The notes beneath the pieces were generated by a model that saw only the letters and a list, made by a program, of their open reading frames with translations, did not search any database and was not told the origin of the DNA. Shown piece by piece: positions 9,401 through 15,193 of a stretch of DNA of 22,331 nt (position 1 is the first letter of the stretch; each line of letters opens with the position of its first letter). The translations under genes were made by a program, and so were the position numbers. The stretch covers positions 1 through 22,331 of the forward strand of contig DDSP01000003.1 of NCBI GenBank assembly GCA_002343445.1. Reading direction: 5' to 3'. Origin of the DNA: Chthonomonas sp. UBA2387 (GTDB taxonomy: Bacteria; Armatimonadota; Fimbriimonadia; Fimbriimonadales; Fimbriimonadaceae).

Positions 9401-9499
9401 ATCGGCGCGTCGCTGGGCCAAGCCCAATTCACCGATGACGGCAAAACGACCATCATTTCGCCCGTGAAAGATGCCGTCCGCTATGTCGTGACGTTCTAA
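6440..9499 (+). CDS. Large secreted protein, probable glycoside-hydrolase-like enzyme
   Basis: This 1019-residue protein begins with a good signal peptide (MLLRPRFWLCSLSL then VAGSLALAQG), so it is exported. The frame is open back to a TTG at 6386, but ATG at 6440 gives the cleanest signal peptide; GTG 6425 or TTG 6434 remain possible. Residues about 25-210 look like a beta-sandwich (ARIQYKG, KAQLWLHGN, FDSIRFFNDG) of the kind that binds carbohydrate. The middle, about 520-830, is rich in Trp, Tyr and Asp and has TIM-barrel-like text: LGLDPVLYVSGPGMW, GMGWNSAFWMNVTD, WWLTDMDGRVYG, APVIGEGTFQWLYAG. The Asp of TDMDG and the Glu of GEGTF are natural candidates for catalytic acids. The end is beta-rich again. 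This resembles large polysaccharide-active enzymes, but I cannot name a GH family and see no PEP-CTERM tail. Confidence 0.75.
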   Translation: MLLRPRFWLCSLSLVAGSLALAQGRPAELVWGKVLERHTPNFRFADAADWAVATSGDAEGAISVSNQADLWGRPTARIQYKGSGDPFSKPVLVAMPPVPLRIPDGSDKAQLWLHGNRWAHLFPQEYPSVKISLLLQGAADNVIQHPIHEVQWEGWYCAAARLPLEFRTGASLVGIAIEGGWQTDFRDLYFDSIRFFNDGSGALDFGARPQRNLTPFEGQSTGANLGAIRLEFPTRESTILPLQLGGGYTNAASVRGGAFVFAYDGKDAKIRYAFDPRKALAGLHAWMAAGTAGDPRLAAEKTPDAALIPALPAPSEKSQRATGVSEFAGLAFDMPYVGQLTSGATWKLYNGNARGELTEAFLENNTAVARYADGTELRVKLVQKSLVVDVVNRTGNAAELDFGAIAGLAGAQTIRVPLLTYRGDSPAVAMARQGDQTVFTSLWLDPYRSNATEPYGGAWTQGDLTRINGGVRYHLLSNVTINPMFERLFLTVSPRFEEVLPTVPNPTGLYSARAADWVAFRGRMTQDYAEELSLVARYRNLGLDPVLYVSGPGMWQDTDESTAFRLVGAPGKGGEAGLRDFAQGLKGMGWNSAFWMNVTDASPTSAIWNESDLIHDSRGEWRITDLRRYGIKPLKALEFQQQYATQLKTRYQPGAMYAEKLTSEKPWWLTDMDGRVYGSGSFSQTIYAIGDFLRNQSRLMEAPVIGEGTFQWLYAGLSDGNFLDDAEGDDFLTQPLLPVFALMQIHTKEIGFGGGRIGARLEAAKDNPDELSSVVDQFLATTVAYGNNGVLIPREYGLNLTMRSFYMMQQLQRRYALQAPVRIAYWDGLAERTVSEAVRMGLPARQRQMIVDYANGLRVWVNANPSMGMTGRIGEATLNIAPGGFAAYKKGDFLTVSGAIVTDFEGLGGFTMMGSSRTDYSRSAAYVYLDGRGRLFRAPEAESDGALAIRPIGPIQLELIHGSGTRLGVNRPFKMKGKCTSVEAFSEIGASLGQAQFTDDGKTTIISPVKDAVRYVVTF

Positions 9500-9525
9500 A
9501 GTCGCAGTCGGGCATGCCGTCCAAG

Positions 9526-9531
9526 TAACAT
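9526..9531 (+). promoter_or_regulatory. TANNNT -10-like box (TAACAT) that decides the S10 peptidase start
   Basis: TAACAT is seven bases before the ATG at 9539. An upstream in-frame ATG at 9530 overlaps the box itself, so it would lie outside the transcript if the box is the -10. There is no Shine-Dalgarno sequence in front of either ATG. Confidence 0.45.
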
Positions 9532-9538
9532 GGACTTC

Positions 9539-10990
9539 ATGCCCGAGCAACCCAACGCGACTCCGGAAGCCAAGCCGACGCCCGAGCCAGAACCCGCACC
9601 CGTAGTGCGCGAACACACAGGCACTTTCGGCGGCCAGACGATCCGCTACCGGACCACCACCGGGCGGATGGAGATCAAGAACGCCAAGGGCGAGACCGAG
9701 GGGCGGATCTTCTACATCGCGTACGAGAAGCTCGATGTGGCCGAAGGCGAGCGCCGTCCGCTGATGTTCTCGTTCAACGGCGGACCGGGTTCGGCGTCGG
9801 TCTGGCTGCACTTCGGTGCGCTCGGGCCCAAGCGGGTGCGCATGGAAGACGAAGGGCACCTGCCGCCTGCACCCTACGAACTCGTGGACAACCCGGCTTC
9901 GTGGCTGGAGCACACGGATCTCGTGTTCATTGATCCCGTAGGCACGGGCTACAGCCGCCCCGAGACGCCCGAACTGGGCGAAAAGTTCTGGGGCATCCAA
10001 GGCGATATCGAGTCCATCGGCGAGTTCATCCGCCTCTTCTTGACCAAGTTCGAACGTTGGTCGTCGCCGCTCTTTCTCGTGGGCGAGAGCTACGGCACCA
10101 CGCGAGCGGCGGGGTTGGCCGGCTATCTCGTGGATCGCGGCATCGCGTTCAACGGCATCCTGCTCGTCTCGTCGATCCTCAACTTCCAGACGGCCCGGTT
10201 CAACATCGGGAACGACTTGCCGTACATCCTGTTCCTGCCGACCTATGCGGCGACGGCTTGGTACCACGGCAAGGTTGATCGCAAGCGATACCCGGACCTG
10301 CGGGCGTTCCTCGACGAAGTAGGCCAGTGGGCGAATTCCGAGTACGTGGCCGCGCTAGCCTTGGGCGACCAACTGCCCGCCAAACGGCGCTCTGCGCTCA
10401 TTGCACGCATGGCCGCTTACACGGGGCTCTCGAAGGACTATCTCGACCGTGCCGACTGCCGCATCGAAATCATGGGCTTCTGCAAGGAACTCATGCGCAA
10501 GGAGCGTCGCACCGTCGGGCGGCTCGACACGCGGTTCCTCGGCATCGACCTGCGCCAGAACGCCGAGAAGTTCGAGCACGATCCCTCGATGACGGCCATC
10601 CGTCCCCCCTACACGGCGATGGCCAACGACCATTACCGGCGAACCTTGGGCTACCAGACCGATCTGCCGTACCACATCCTTGGCGAAGGCATCGAGAAGC
10701 CGTGGAACTGGGGCTCTGCGGGCGAAGGACATCCCGACACCAGCGAGGCCTTGCGACGCGCGATGTCGCGGAATCCCCACATGAAGGTGTTCGTCGCGTC
10801 CGGATTCTACGATCTGGCGACACCGTTCTTCGCCACCGAGTACACCATCGCGCACATGGGCCTTGACCCCGAGATCCGAGGCAACATCCAGACCGCCGAG
10901 TACGAGGCCGGCCACATGATGTACATCGCCGTGCGGGAGTTGGACAAACTGGCCGGCGACGCCGCATCGTTCATCAAGGCCTCGCTGTAG
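9539..10990 (+). CDS. S10-family serine carboxypeptidase-like protein
   Basis: This 483-residue alpha/beta-hydrolase-fold peptidase should remove C-terminal residues from peptides, best at acidic pH in known relatives. The oxyanion motif FNGGPGSASVW is present. The triad is visible as Ser184 in VGESYGTTRAA, Asp425 in ASGFYDLATPFF and His459 in YEAGHMMY, each in the family's expected context. The N-terminus is a Pro/Glu-rich run (MPEQPNATPEAKPTPEPEP) with no hydrophobic segment, so no ordinary signal peptide is seen, although S10 enzymes are usually secreted or vacuolar. I prefer ATG at 9539 over the ATG at 9530 because the latter lies inside a -10-like box; the choice alters three residues only. 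The EamA transporter gene starts five bases after its stop, so the two are very likely co-transcribed. Confidence 0.92.
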   Translation: MPEQPNATPEAKPTPEPEPAPVVREHTGTFGGQTIRYRTTTGRMEIKNAKGETEGRIFYIAYEKLDVAEGERRPLMFSFNGGPGSASVWLHFGALGPKRVRMEDEGHLPPAPYELVDNPASWLEHTDLVFIDPVGTGYSRPETPELGEKFWGIQGDIESIGEFIRLFLTKFERWSSPLFLVGESYGTTRAAGLAGYLVDRGIAFNGILLVSSILNFQTARFNIGNDLPYILFLPTYAATAWYHGKVDRKRYPDLRAFLDEVGQWANSEYVAALALGDQLPAKRRSALIARMAAYTGLSKDYLDRADCRIEIMGFCKELMRKERRTVGRLDTRFLGIDLRQNAEKFEHDPSMTAIRPPYTAMANDHYRRTLGYQTDLPYHILGEGIEKPWNWGSAGEGHPDTSEALRRAMSRNPHMKVFVASGFYDLATPFFATEYTIAHMGLDPEIRGNIQTAEYEAGHMMYIAVRELDKLAGDAASFIKASL

Positions 10991-10995
10991 CGGCA

Positions 10996-11892
10996 ATGCC
11001 TCGACCCAACTGGGCGCTGCTCACCACGATGACCCTGTGGGGTTACAACTTCGTGGCGGTCAAGTTCGTTTACGTCGCGATGTCCCCGGCCGCGCTCGGG
11101 TTGGCGAGGTTCTTGGTGACGTGGGCGACCCTGGCCGCGATCGTGTGGGGCAAGGGTGGTTCGCTGAAGTGCCCCCAAGGTCTTGGCTGGCGCATCGCAT
11201 GGCAGGGCTTCCTTTCGATGGGCGTTTACATGGTGCTCTTCTTGGAGGGCATCGCGCGGGTCGCACCCGGAGAAGGCGCGATACTGCTCGCCACGTCGCC
11301 GATCCTCACCGCGATCATCGCGGCCCTGGTGGGACAGGAGCGGCTCGTGGCTGGGACGGTGGTCGGCAGTCTCACGGCGTTCGCCGGGGTCGGGTTGGTC
11401 GTCGGCTCGGGCGCGTTCTCTGGGCGAACGGATGTGGTCGGTGCCGGGCTATTGCTCGCCTCGGCGTTGGTTTGGGCGGTGGCCACGGTCATCAGCAAGC
11501 CGATCATGTCCAAGGTGCCCGCGATCGAGATGTTTGCGCTCTCCATGCCCGCTGCCGCGTTGGTTTTGGTGCCCTATGGGGTTCGCGACATGGTGGCCGT
11601 CCCTTGGGGGCAACTCTCGCCCACGGTTTGGGGCAACCTGTTCCACGTCACGTTCCTCGCTGGGCTCGTCGGATTCGTGGGGTTCTACCGGGGCGTCCAG
11701 CGCGCCGGTGCCTCGGCCGCGATGCTGTACCAGTTCTTGGTGCCGTTGCTGGCGTCGTTCTTCGCCTGGGTGTGCTTGGGCACGGTGATGACGTGGGTCC
11801 AGTGGCTCGGCGTGCTGGTCGTGCTCTTGGGCGTCGGTTACGCCTCGTGGAGCCGGTTGCGAGCGGCCACGGCTAAAACCGCGAAATCGTGA
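10996..11892 (+). CDS. EamA/DMT-superfamily membrane transporter
   Basis: This 298-residue integral membrane protein of the drug/metabolite transporter superfamily has about ten hydrophobic helices in two EamA repeats. The first begins NWALLTTMTLWGYNFVAVKF, where a small-residue GYNFVAVK pattern is typical of the first helix. The second begins near residue 150 with LLLASALVWAVATVISKPI. Relatives export amino acids, metabolites or toxic compounds; substrate cannot be read from sequence. It starts five bases after the S10 peptidase stop, so export of products of peptide breakdown is one possible link, but that is inference. The C-terminus is basic (WSRLRAATAKTAKS). The last 20 bases overlap the end of the converging gene on the minus strand. 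Confidence 0.92.
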   Translation: MPRPNWALLTTMTLWGYNFVAVKFVYVAMSPAALGLARFLVTWATLAAIVWGKGGSLKCPQGLGWRIAWQGFLSMGVYMVLFLEGIARVAPGEGAILLATSPILTAIIAALVGQERLVAGTVVGSLTAFAGVGLVVGSGAFSGRTDVVGAGLLLASALVWAVATVISKPIMSKVPAIEMFALSMPAAALVLVPYGVRDMVAVPWGQLSPTVWGNLFHVTFLAGLVGFVGFYRGVQRAGASAAMLYQFLVPLLASFFAWVCLGTVMTWVQWLGVLVVLLGVGYASWSRLRAATAKTAKS

Positions 11893-12406
11893 TGCGGCCG
11901 TCGTTTCGGTAGTAGCCGGCGCCGACGCCTGCGTCGATCGAAATGGTGCGCAGCATCTCCAATCGGAACTGCCCGCCTGTGTCCGTCGGCAGGAACACGT
12001 GCCCGTACGCGAGCGGGCCGTTCTGGGCCTCGGCGCGGATCAACGGCGTCTCAGTCAGCAGCGCGCTGCCTGTGGACGCGCGGAACTGGAGCCACATCGG
12101 CACGGATTGGGTTCCCGTTGTGAACAGGTCTTCCTTGTGCAGGTCGTCGAACCCCTCGAAGGAGATGGTGAGCGGCCGGTTGTGCCGGATGGTGATGGCT
12201 TGGGTGACGGCGTTGACGCCGGTGCCGTACCCGTCGACGGTCCAAGCGACGCCCAACGAACCCTCGACGTAGAGGTACACATCGTCGCGGCGCTGGATGG
12301 CCTCCATGCGCGGAATCGCCTTGGTCTGGCCGTGCGCGAGCCACGGAAGGGCCAGCAGAGCCGCTAGAAAAGCGGCACGCCACGGTTGGATTCCTTTGTA
12401 GCTCAT
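11873..12406 (-). CDS. Small exported protein of unknown function
   Basis: This 177-residue protein begins with a clear signal peptide (MSYKGIQPWRAAFLAALLALP, then WLAHGQ), so it is exported. The mature part is beta-rich, with YLYVEGSLGVAWTVDGYG, ITIRHNRPLTISFEGFDD and FRLEMLRTISIDAGVGAGYY; that last part and the terminal phenylalanine (ITISRF) loosely resemble outer-membrane strands. A single small sandwich is equally likely and I recognise no family. ATG at 12406 is chosen because the signal peptide starts there and a perfect TATAAT lies six bases ahead of it; the frame is open further upstream but would run through that promoter. It is divergent from the ECF sigma gene (86 bases between starts), which raises but does not prove a link with that regulator. 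Confidence 0.8.
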   Translation of the reverse strand: MSYKGIQPWRAAFLAALLALPWLAHGQTKAIPRMEAIQRRDDVYLYVEGSLGVAWTVDGYGTGVNAVTQAITIRHNRPLTISFEGFDDLHKEDLFTTGTQSVPMWLQFRASTGSALLTETPLIRAEAQNGPLAYGHVFLPTDTGGQFRLEMLRTISIDAGVGAGYYRNDGRITISRF

Positions 12407-12412
12407 GCCCGC

Positions 12413-12418
12413 ATTATA
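12413..12418 (-). promoter_or_regulatory. Perfect TATAAT -10 box directly before a start codon
   Basis: On the minus strand the order is TATAAT, then GCGGGC, then the ATG at 12406. The transcript would begin at or within a base or two of the start codon and cannot carry a Shine-Dalgarno sequence. This is the strongest single example of the leaderless layout in the window. Confidence 0.6.
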
Positions 12419-12492
12419 GGGAGGTCCAGGATTCGCTGGAGGTCGCCATTGATGGGCTGGCAAGGTTGCCGGGCTGTGCAACAATCAACCCA

Positions 12493-12990
12493 ATGGACTT
12501 CGAGAGGCTGGCCCAAAGGCACAAGGATGCGGTGTACCGGCAGATGGTGCGTGTCTGCGGCAATCACGACGACGCCGAGGATGCCCTTGTCCAGGCCTTG
12601 TTGCGCGCCTACGAGCACGCTTCGCAACTGCGCGACGAGTCGGCCTTCCGAGGTTGGGTGTCCCAGATCGGCCGCCGTATCTGTGCGCGGATGCGGCACC
12701 GCGAAGAACTGCGGCCCTTGTCTTCGCTGGGAGATCACGATTTCGCAGCCGATGGACCGGACCCGAGCCTTCGCGCCGAGCAAGACCACTTGGTGTCCTG
12801 CGTCAAGAACGCGGTGGGCACGCTCACGGCCGTGTACCGTCCGGTATACGAGATGAGGGAGATCGAGGGCCGAACCGCCGAGGAGACCGCTGAAGCACTG
12901 GGGCTGACCGTGGCCGCAGTCAAGTCCCGGCTACATCGGGCGCGGGCGATGGTCCGGGCGTATCTCGACGAGAACGCGTGCTCGCCGTAG
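12493..12990 (+). CDS. ECF-type RNA polymerase sigma factor (sigma-70 family)
   Basis: This 165-residue protein has the two-domain plan of extracytoplasmic-function sigma factors, which direct RNA polymerase to stress or surface-related promoters. Region 2 spans about residues 3-75 (RLAQRHKDAVYRQMVRVCGN, DDAEDALVQALLRAYEHA, FRGWVSQIGRRIC), including the DAEDALVQ core-binding motif. Region 4 spans about 105-158 (YRPVYEMREIEGRTAEETAE, ALGLTVAAVKSRLHRARAMV), a helix-turn-helix that reads the -35 element. The frame opens at TTG 12466, but ATG at 12493 (MDFERLAQRHKD) is the natural start; AACAAT at 12480-12485, seven bases upstream, is a weak -10 candidate. No anti-sigma gene with a zinc-binding or membrane domain adjoins it, which is unusual for ECF factors. 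Confidence 0.93.
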   Translation: MDFERLAQRHKDAVYRQMVRVCGNHDDAEDALVQALLRAYEHASQLRDESAFRGWVSQIGRRICARMRHREELRPLSSLGDHDFAADGPDPSLRAEQDHLVSCVKNAVGTLTAVYRPVYEMREIEGRTAEETAEALGLTVAAVKSRLHRARAMVRAYLDENACSP

Positions 12991-13130
12991 GGTGTCCCCC
13001 AGAAGTGGGACTTGGTCCATCAGCCGTGGCACGATAACCTGTGATCGTTGCTGGCATGGCGTTGGGATGAATTCTGCCGTGAATTCACCTCCAAGGCCGG
13101 TTTGCGACGCCAATAATCGGATCGAGGCAG

Positions 13131-13136
13131 TATCTT
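13131..13136 (+). promoter_or_regulatory. TANNNT -10-like box (TATCTT) before the hydrolase-fold gene
   Basis: TATCTT lies four bases before ATG 13141 and thirteen before ATG 13150. If it is a true -10, ATG 13141 would be at or upstream of the transcript start and 13150 becomes the better start. GAGG at 13137-13140 also sits nine bases before 13150. Confidence 0.3.
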
Positions 13137-13140
13137 GAGG

Positions 13141-13881
13141 ATGTCCCAGATGGTGAATTCGCGTACCCAACTTCGTATCGAGCAAGCGATCGTTGCTCCG
13201 GCCCTGATGCCAAGGCCGTTCTTCCTTCTGCCCGACTTCGCAAGCGACCATCGCTTGTTCGACGAGCAGATTCGCGAGTTCCCGCACCTTCGCACGCCGA
13301 GCTGGATTCGCCCCCACGACGGCGAGGACCTGTCGGCCTATGCCGAGCGCTTCGCTCGCTGGCTGAACTTTCCCAGCGGCGCTGTCATCGGCGGCGTGGG
13401 CTTTGGCGCCGTCGTCGCCCTTGAGATGGCCCGAAAGCCCTATGTCCGCGACCATTTGGGCGGCCTCGTCCTGATCTCCGGCTACCGATCCCGCCGGGCG
13501 GTTTCGATGGGCTTCAAGATGAAGGCCTTCGTGAACTCCCGCGTCTCGGACAAGGTCCTGCGAAAGCGATTGGTGAAGATGGCGTCTGGAGTCAACGAGG
13601 ATGGCCTCAACCGTCGTGCCAAGGACCGGCTCATGGAGATGGCCAAGCGCGCCGACCTGGAGTTCTATCGCTGGTCGGTCAGCCAAACCGCAGGCTGGCG
13701 CTTCAACGGCCCCGAAGTGGACTTCGCGCACGTCCCCGTGCTGCAGATTCACGGCAAGTACAACCGCGTGGTTCCGAGTGCGGGCAACCCCTCGGTCCAG
13801 CTGGAGGGTGGTCACTTGGTGCAATACACCCATGCACCCCAGGTGAACGACACGATCCGCCGCTGGATCAGCGAACTTTGA
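13141..13881 (+). CDS. Alpha/beta-hydrolase-fold protein with a degenerate catalytic triad
   Basis: This protein has about 246 residues and the fold of small alpha/beta hydrolases: RPFFLLPDFASDHRLFDEQI at the first strand, a lid region near 130-175 and a final GGHLVQYTH. The nucleophile elbow, normally GxSxG, reads GVGFG, so the serine is Gly87 (codon GGC, one base from AGC). The acid motif, normally HGxxDxVVP, reads HGKYNRVVP, so Asp is Asn208 (AAC, one base from GAC). Only the histidine (His225) remains. An ordinary esterase or peptidase reaction is therefore unlikely, and a binding or scaffold role is more plausible. The reading frame is intact and codon use is normal, so it does not look like decay. 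The start is uncertain: ATG 13141, 13150 (better Shine-Dalgarno spacing) or 13207 (where the fold begins). It converges on the exosortase operon. Confidence 0.85.
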   Translation: MSQMVNSRTQLRIEQAIVAPALMPRPFFLLPDFASDHRLFDEQIREFPHLRTPSWIRPHDGEDLSAYAERFARWLNFPSGAVIGGVGFGAVVALEMARKPYVRDHLGGLVLISGYRSRRAVSMGFKMKAFVNSRVSDKVLRKRLVKMASGVNEDGLNRRAKDRLMEMAKRADLEFYRWSVSQTAGWRFNGPEVDFAHVPVLQIHGKYNRVVPSAGNPSVQLEGGHLVQYTHAPQVNDTIRRWISEL

Positions 13882-13901
13882 GCATTCGAATTGGCACGCT
13901 T

Positions 13902-13927
13902 CGAAAGCCCGCTAAGGCGGGCTTTCG
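13902..13927. terminator. Bidirectional hairpin terminator between convergent units
   Basis: A perfect 11-base-pair stem with a four-base loop (TAAG) lies between the alpha/beta-hydrolase-fold gene and the last gene of the minus-strand operon. The arms are 13902-13912 and 13917-13927, and their feet are AAAG/CTTT. The minus-strand gene's TAG stop falls in and beside the loop. It can serve both strands, though no long U-tract follows on either. Confidence 0.75.
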
Positions 13928-14475
13928 TGGTCGATGGGGGGCAGAAGTTGGCGGTCCAAGTCGTTGCGCGCGATCGAGCCCGCCTGCGGGACGAACTGCG
14001 TGAGCCAGTTGCCTTGCACGACCGCACGACCCCGCATGCCTTCGCCAACGCTCATCAGGACTTCGATGGCGCAGTGGTATTCGCGGATCTCGCCCTGCTC
14101 GGTCTCAAGCTGCACCAGAAAGCGCGTCTTGGGGTCTTCCAACGTGTCGAAGTCGGAGAACCAGATGCCGATGCCGGGGACTTCGGCGAAGCGCGAAACC
14201 ACGACAACCTCGCTCAGTTGGCGGATCGCTTCCTTGCCCGTGGACGGCTTGGCGTGCTTGAAGCCTTGACGCAAGCCGACGACCACCGACACGATGCCAA
14301 GGACGATCAGCGCGGGCCCGATGGGCGCAAAGAGCAGGAGGCTCGGGTTGTCGGAGCGCATGTAGACCAGCGTGCCGGCACCGTACAGCATGAGGCTGAC
14401 AAGGAAGCCGATGATGATCGCGCCCGCGCCGCCGGCGATCCACCACCCGACCTTGTCCTCCTTGCGGTAGTTCAC
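13912..14475 (-). CDS. Two-helix inner-membrane protein of unknown function in the exosortase operon
   Basis: This 187-residue protein has two hydrophobic segments, about residues 9-36 (WWIAGGAGAIIIGFLVSLML) and 45-68 (LLLFAPIGPALIVLGIVSVV), followed by a soluble domain of about 115 residues. That domain has beta-rich text (FLVQLETEQGEIREYHCAIE) and ends in a polar tail. The short N-terminus is basic, which suggests both ends face the cytoplasm. I do not recognise a family. It starts with GTG (MNYRKEDK) seven bases after the EpsI stop, so it is read on the same transcript, and it is the last gene before the hairpin terminator. Position alone suggests a part in the exosortase/EpsI step or in polysaccharide export; the sequence itself does not show it. 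Confidence 0.8.
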   Translation of the reverse strand: MNYRKEDKVGWWIAGGAGAIIIGFLVSLMLYGAGTLVYMRSDNPSLLLFAPIGPALIVLGIVSVVVGLRQGFKHAKPSTGKEAIRQLSEVVVVSRFAEVPGIGIWFSDFDTLEDPKTRFLVQLETEQGEIREYHCAIEVLMSVGEGMRGRAVVQGNWLTQFVPQAGSIARNDLDRQLLPPIDHESPP

Positions 14476-14482
14476 CCGAAGC

Positions 14483-15193
14483 TCAGAAGTAGCCGCCGCT
14501 CGACTCGTTGGCCGCGTCCATGTAGTCGCCGATGAAGGTCACGAGGTCTTCTTTGGTCGCATCCCGATACAGAGGAATGAACCGGTAGAACACGCCGTCG
14601 GTGTTGCCCTGGCCAAAAAGCTGCTCCCAGAAGATGTCCAGCTTGATGCCCATCGTCGTCGGCGAGAAGTTCTTCGGACCGCGATAGAAGTACACGGCGA
14701 AGCCCTTGCCCATCTCGGCGTGCTGAAGCTGAGCCAAGCTGGCCGAGATCGTGCCTCGAGTCTTGGTGGGAATCTCGATGCGGTCCTCTTGGATGATGTT
14801 CCAGCCCTGCGCCGAGAAGCAGACGCGCGGGTCGTGGAAGCTCTCCTTCTTGTTGCTGGCGATCAACACCACGTCGAACGCCTTGTTCGCGCCCTCGAAC
14901 CGCCGCGCCACGATGCCGTAGGGAACCAACACGTCGTAGGTGGACTGGTTCATCTTGTAGCTCTGGTCGGGGTCGTCCGGGCTGGGAACATACCGATAGG
15001 CCGGCATCGAATACGGGGCCAACTTCTCCAGGTCGTCCTCCGTCTTGGTGGCTTGTGCGGGTCGCGCCGAGAAGGCGAAGTAAGCCCCTGAGGCCAAGAG
15101 AACTCCGGCCAGAACGTATGAACGGAGCAGGATCGGCGAGCCGCGCTTGGCGGCCGATTCGTTGACGACGGGGGTTTCTTCTATTCTTTCCAT
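14483..15193 (-). CDS. epsI: EpsI-family exosortase-associated protein
   Basis: This 236-residue protein has one N-terminal membrane helix (about 21-42, YVLAGVLLASGAYFAF) and a periplasmic domain of the EpsI type, which is found beside exosortases or fused to them. The family's conserved segment is present as SFHDPRVCFSAQGWNI (His120, Cys125, Trp132). EpsI is linked to exopolysaccharide and PEP-CTERM protein export, but its biochemical role is not settled. The start ATG 15193 lies within the end of the exosortase gene (13-base overlap), so translation is probably coupled. The frame runs on upstream as a shadow inside the exosortase gene; I left that out because the membrane helix and MERIEETPVV start fit the family. 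The next gene begins seven bases after its stop. Confidence 0.9.
   Translation of the reverse strand: MERIEETPVVNESAAKRGSPILLRSYVLAGVLLASGAYFAFSARPAQATKTEDDLEKLAPYSMPAYRYVPSPDDPDQSYKMNQSTYDVLVPYGIVARRFEGANKAFDVVLIASNKKESFHDPRVCFSAQGWNIIQEDRIEIPTKTRGTISASLAQLQHAEMGKGFAVYFYRGPKNFSPTTMGIKLDIFWEQLFGQGNTDGVFYRFIPLYRDATKEDLVTFIGDYMDAANESSGGYF

Noticed and set aside
7813..9438. A 541-codon plus-strand frame inside the large secreted protein gene
   Set aside because: It is the +1 shadow of that gene, full of Arg and Pro, with no start signal.
8213..10267. A 684-codon open frame on the minus strand across the large secreted protein and the S10 peptidase
   Set aside because: It is antisense to two well-supported genes, reads as low-complexity Arg/Gly/Val/His-rich text with no motif, and is typical of long open frames opposite GC-rich genes.
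12994..13012. Short hairpin GTCCC/GGGAC after the sigma factor gene
   Set aside because: Only five base pairs with an imperfect loop and no T-run; too weak to call a terminator. A faint likeness to the 21555-21573 text (CCCC then AAGTGG or ACGTGG) is not enough to call a repeat family.
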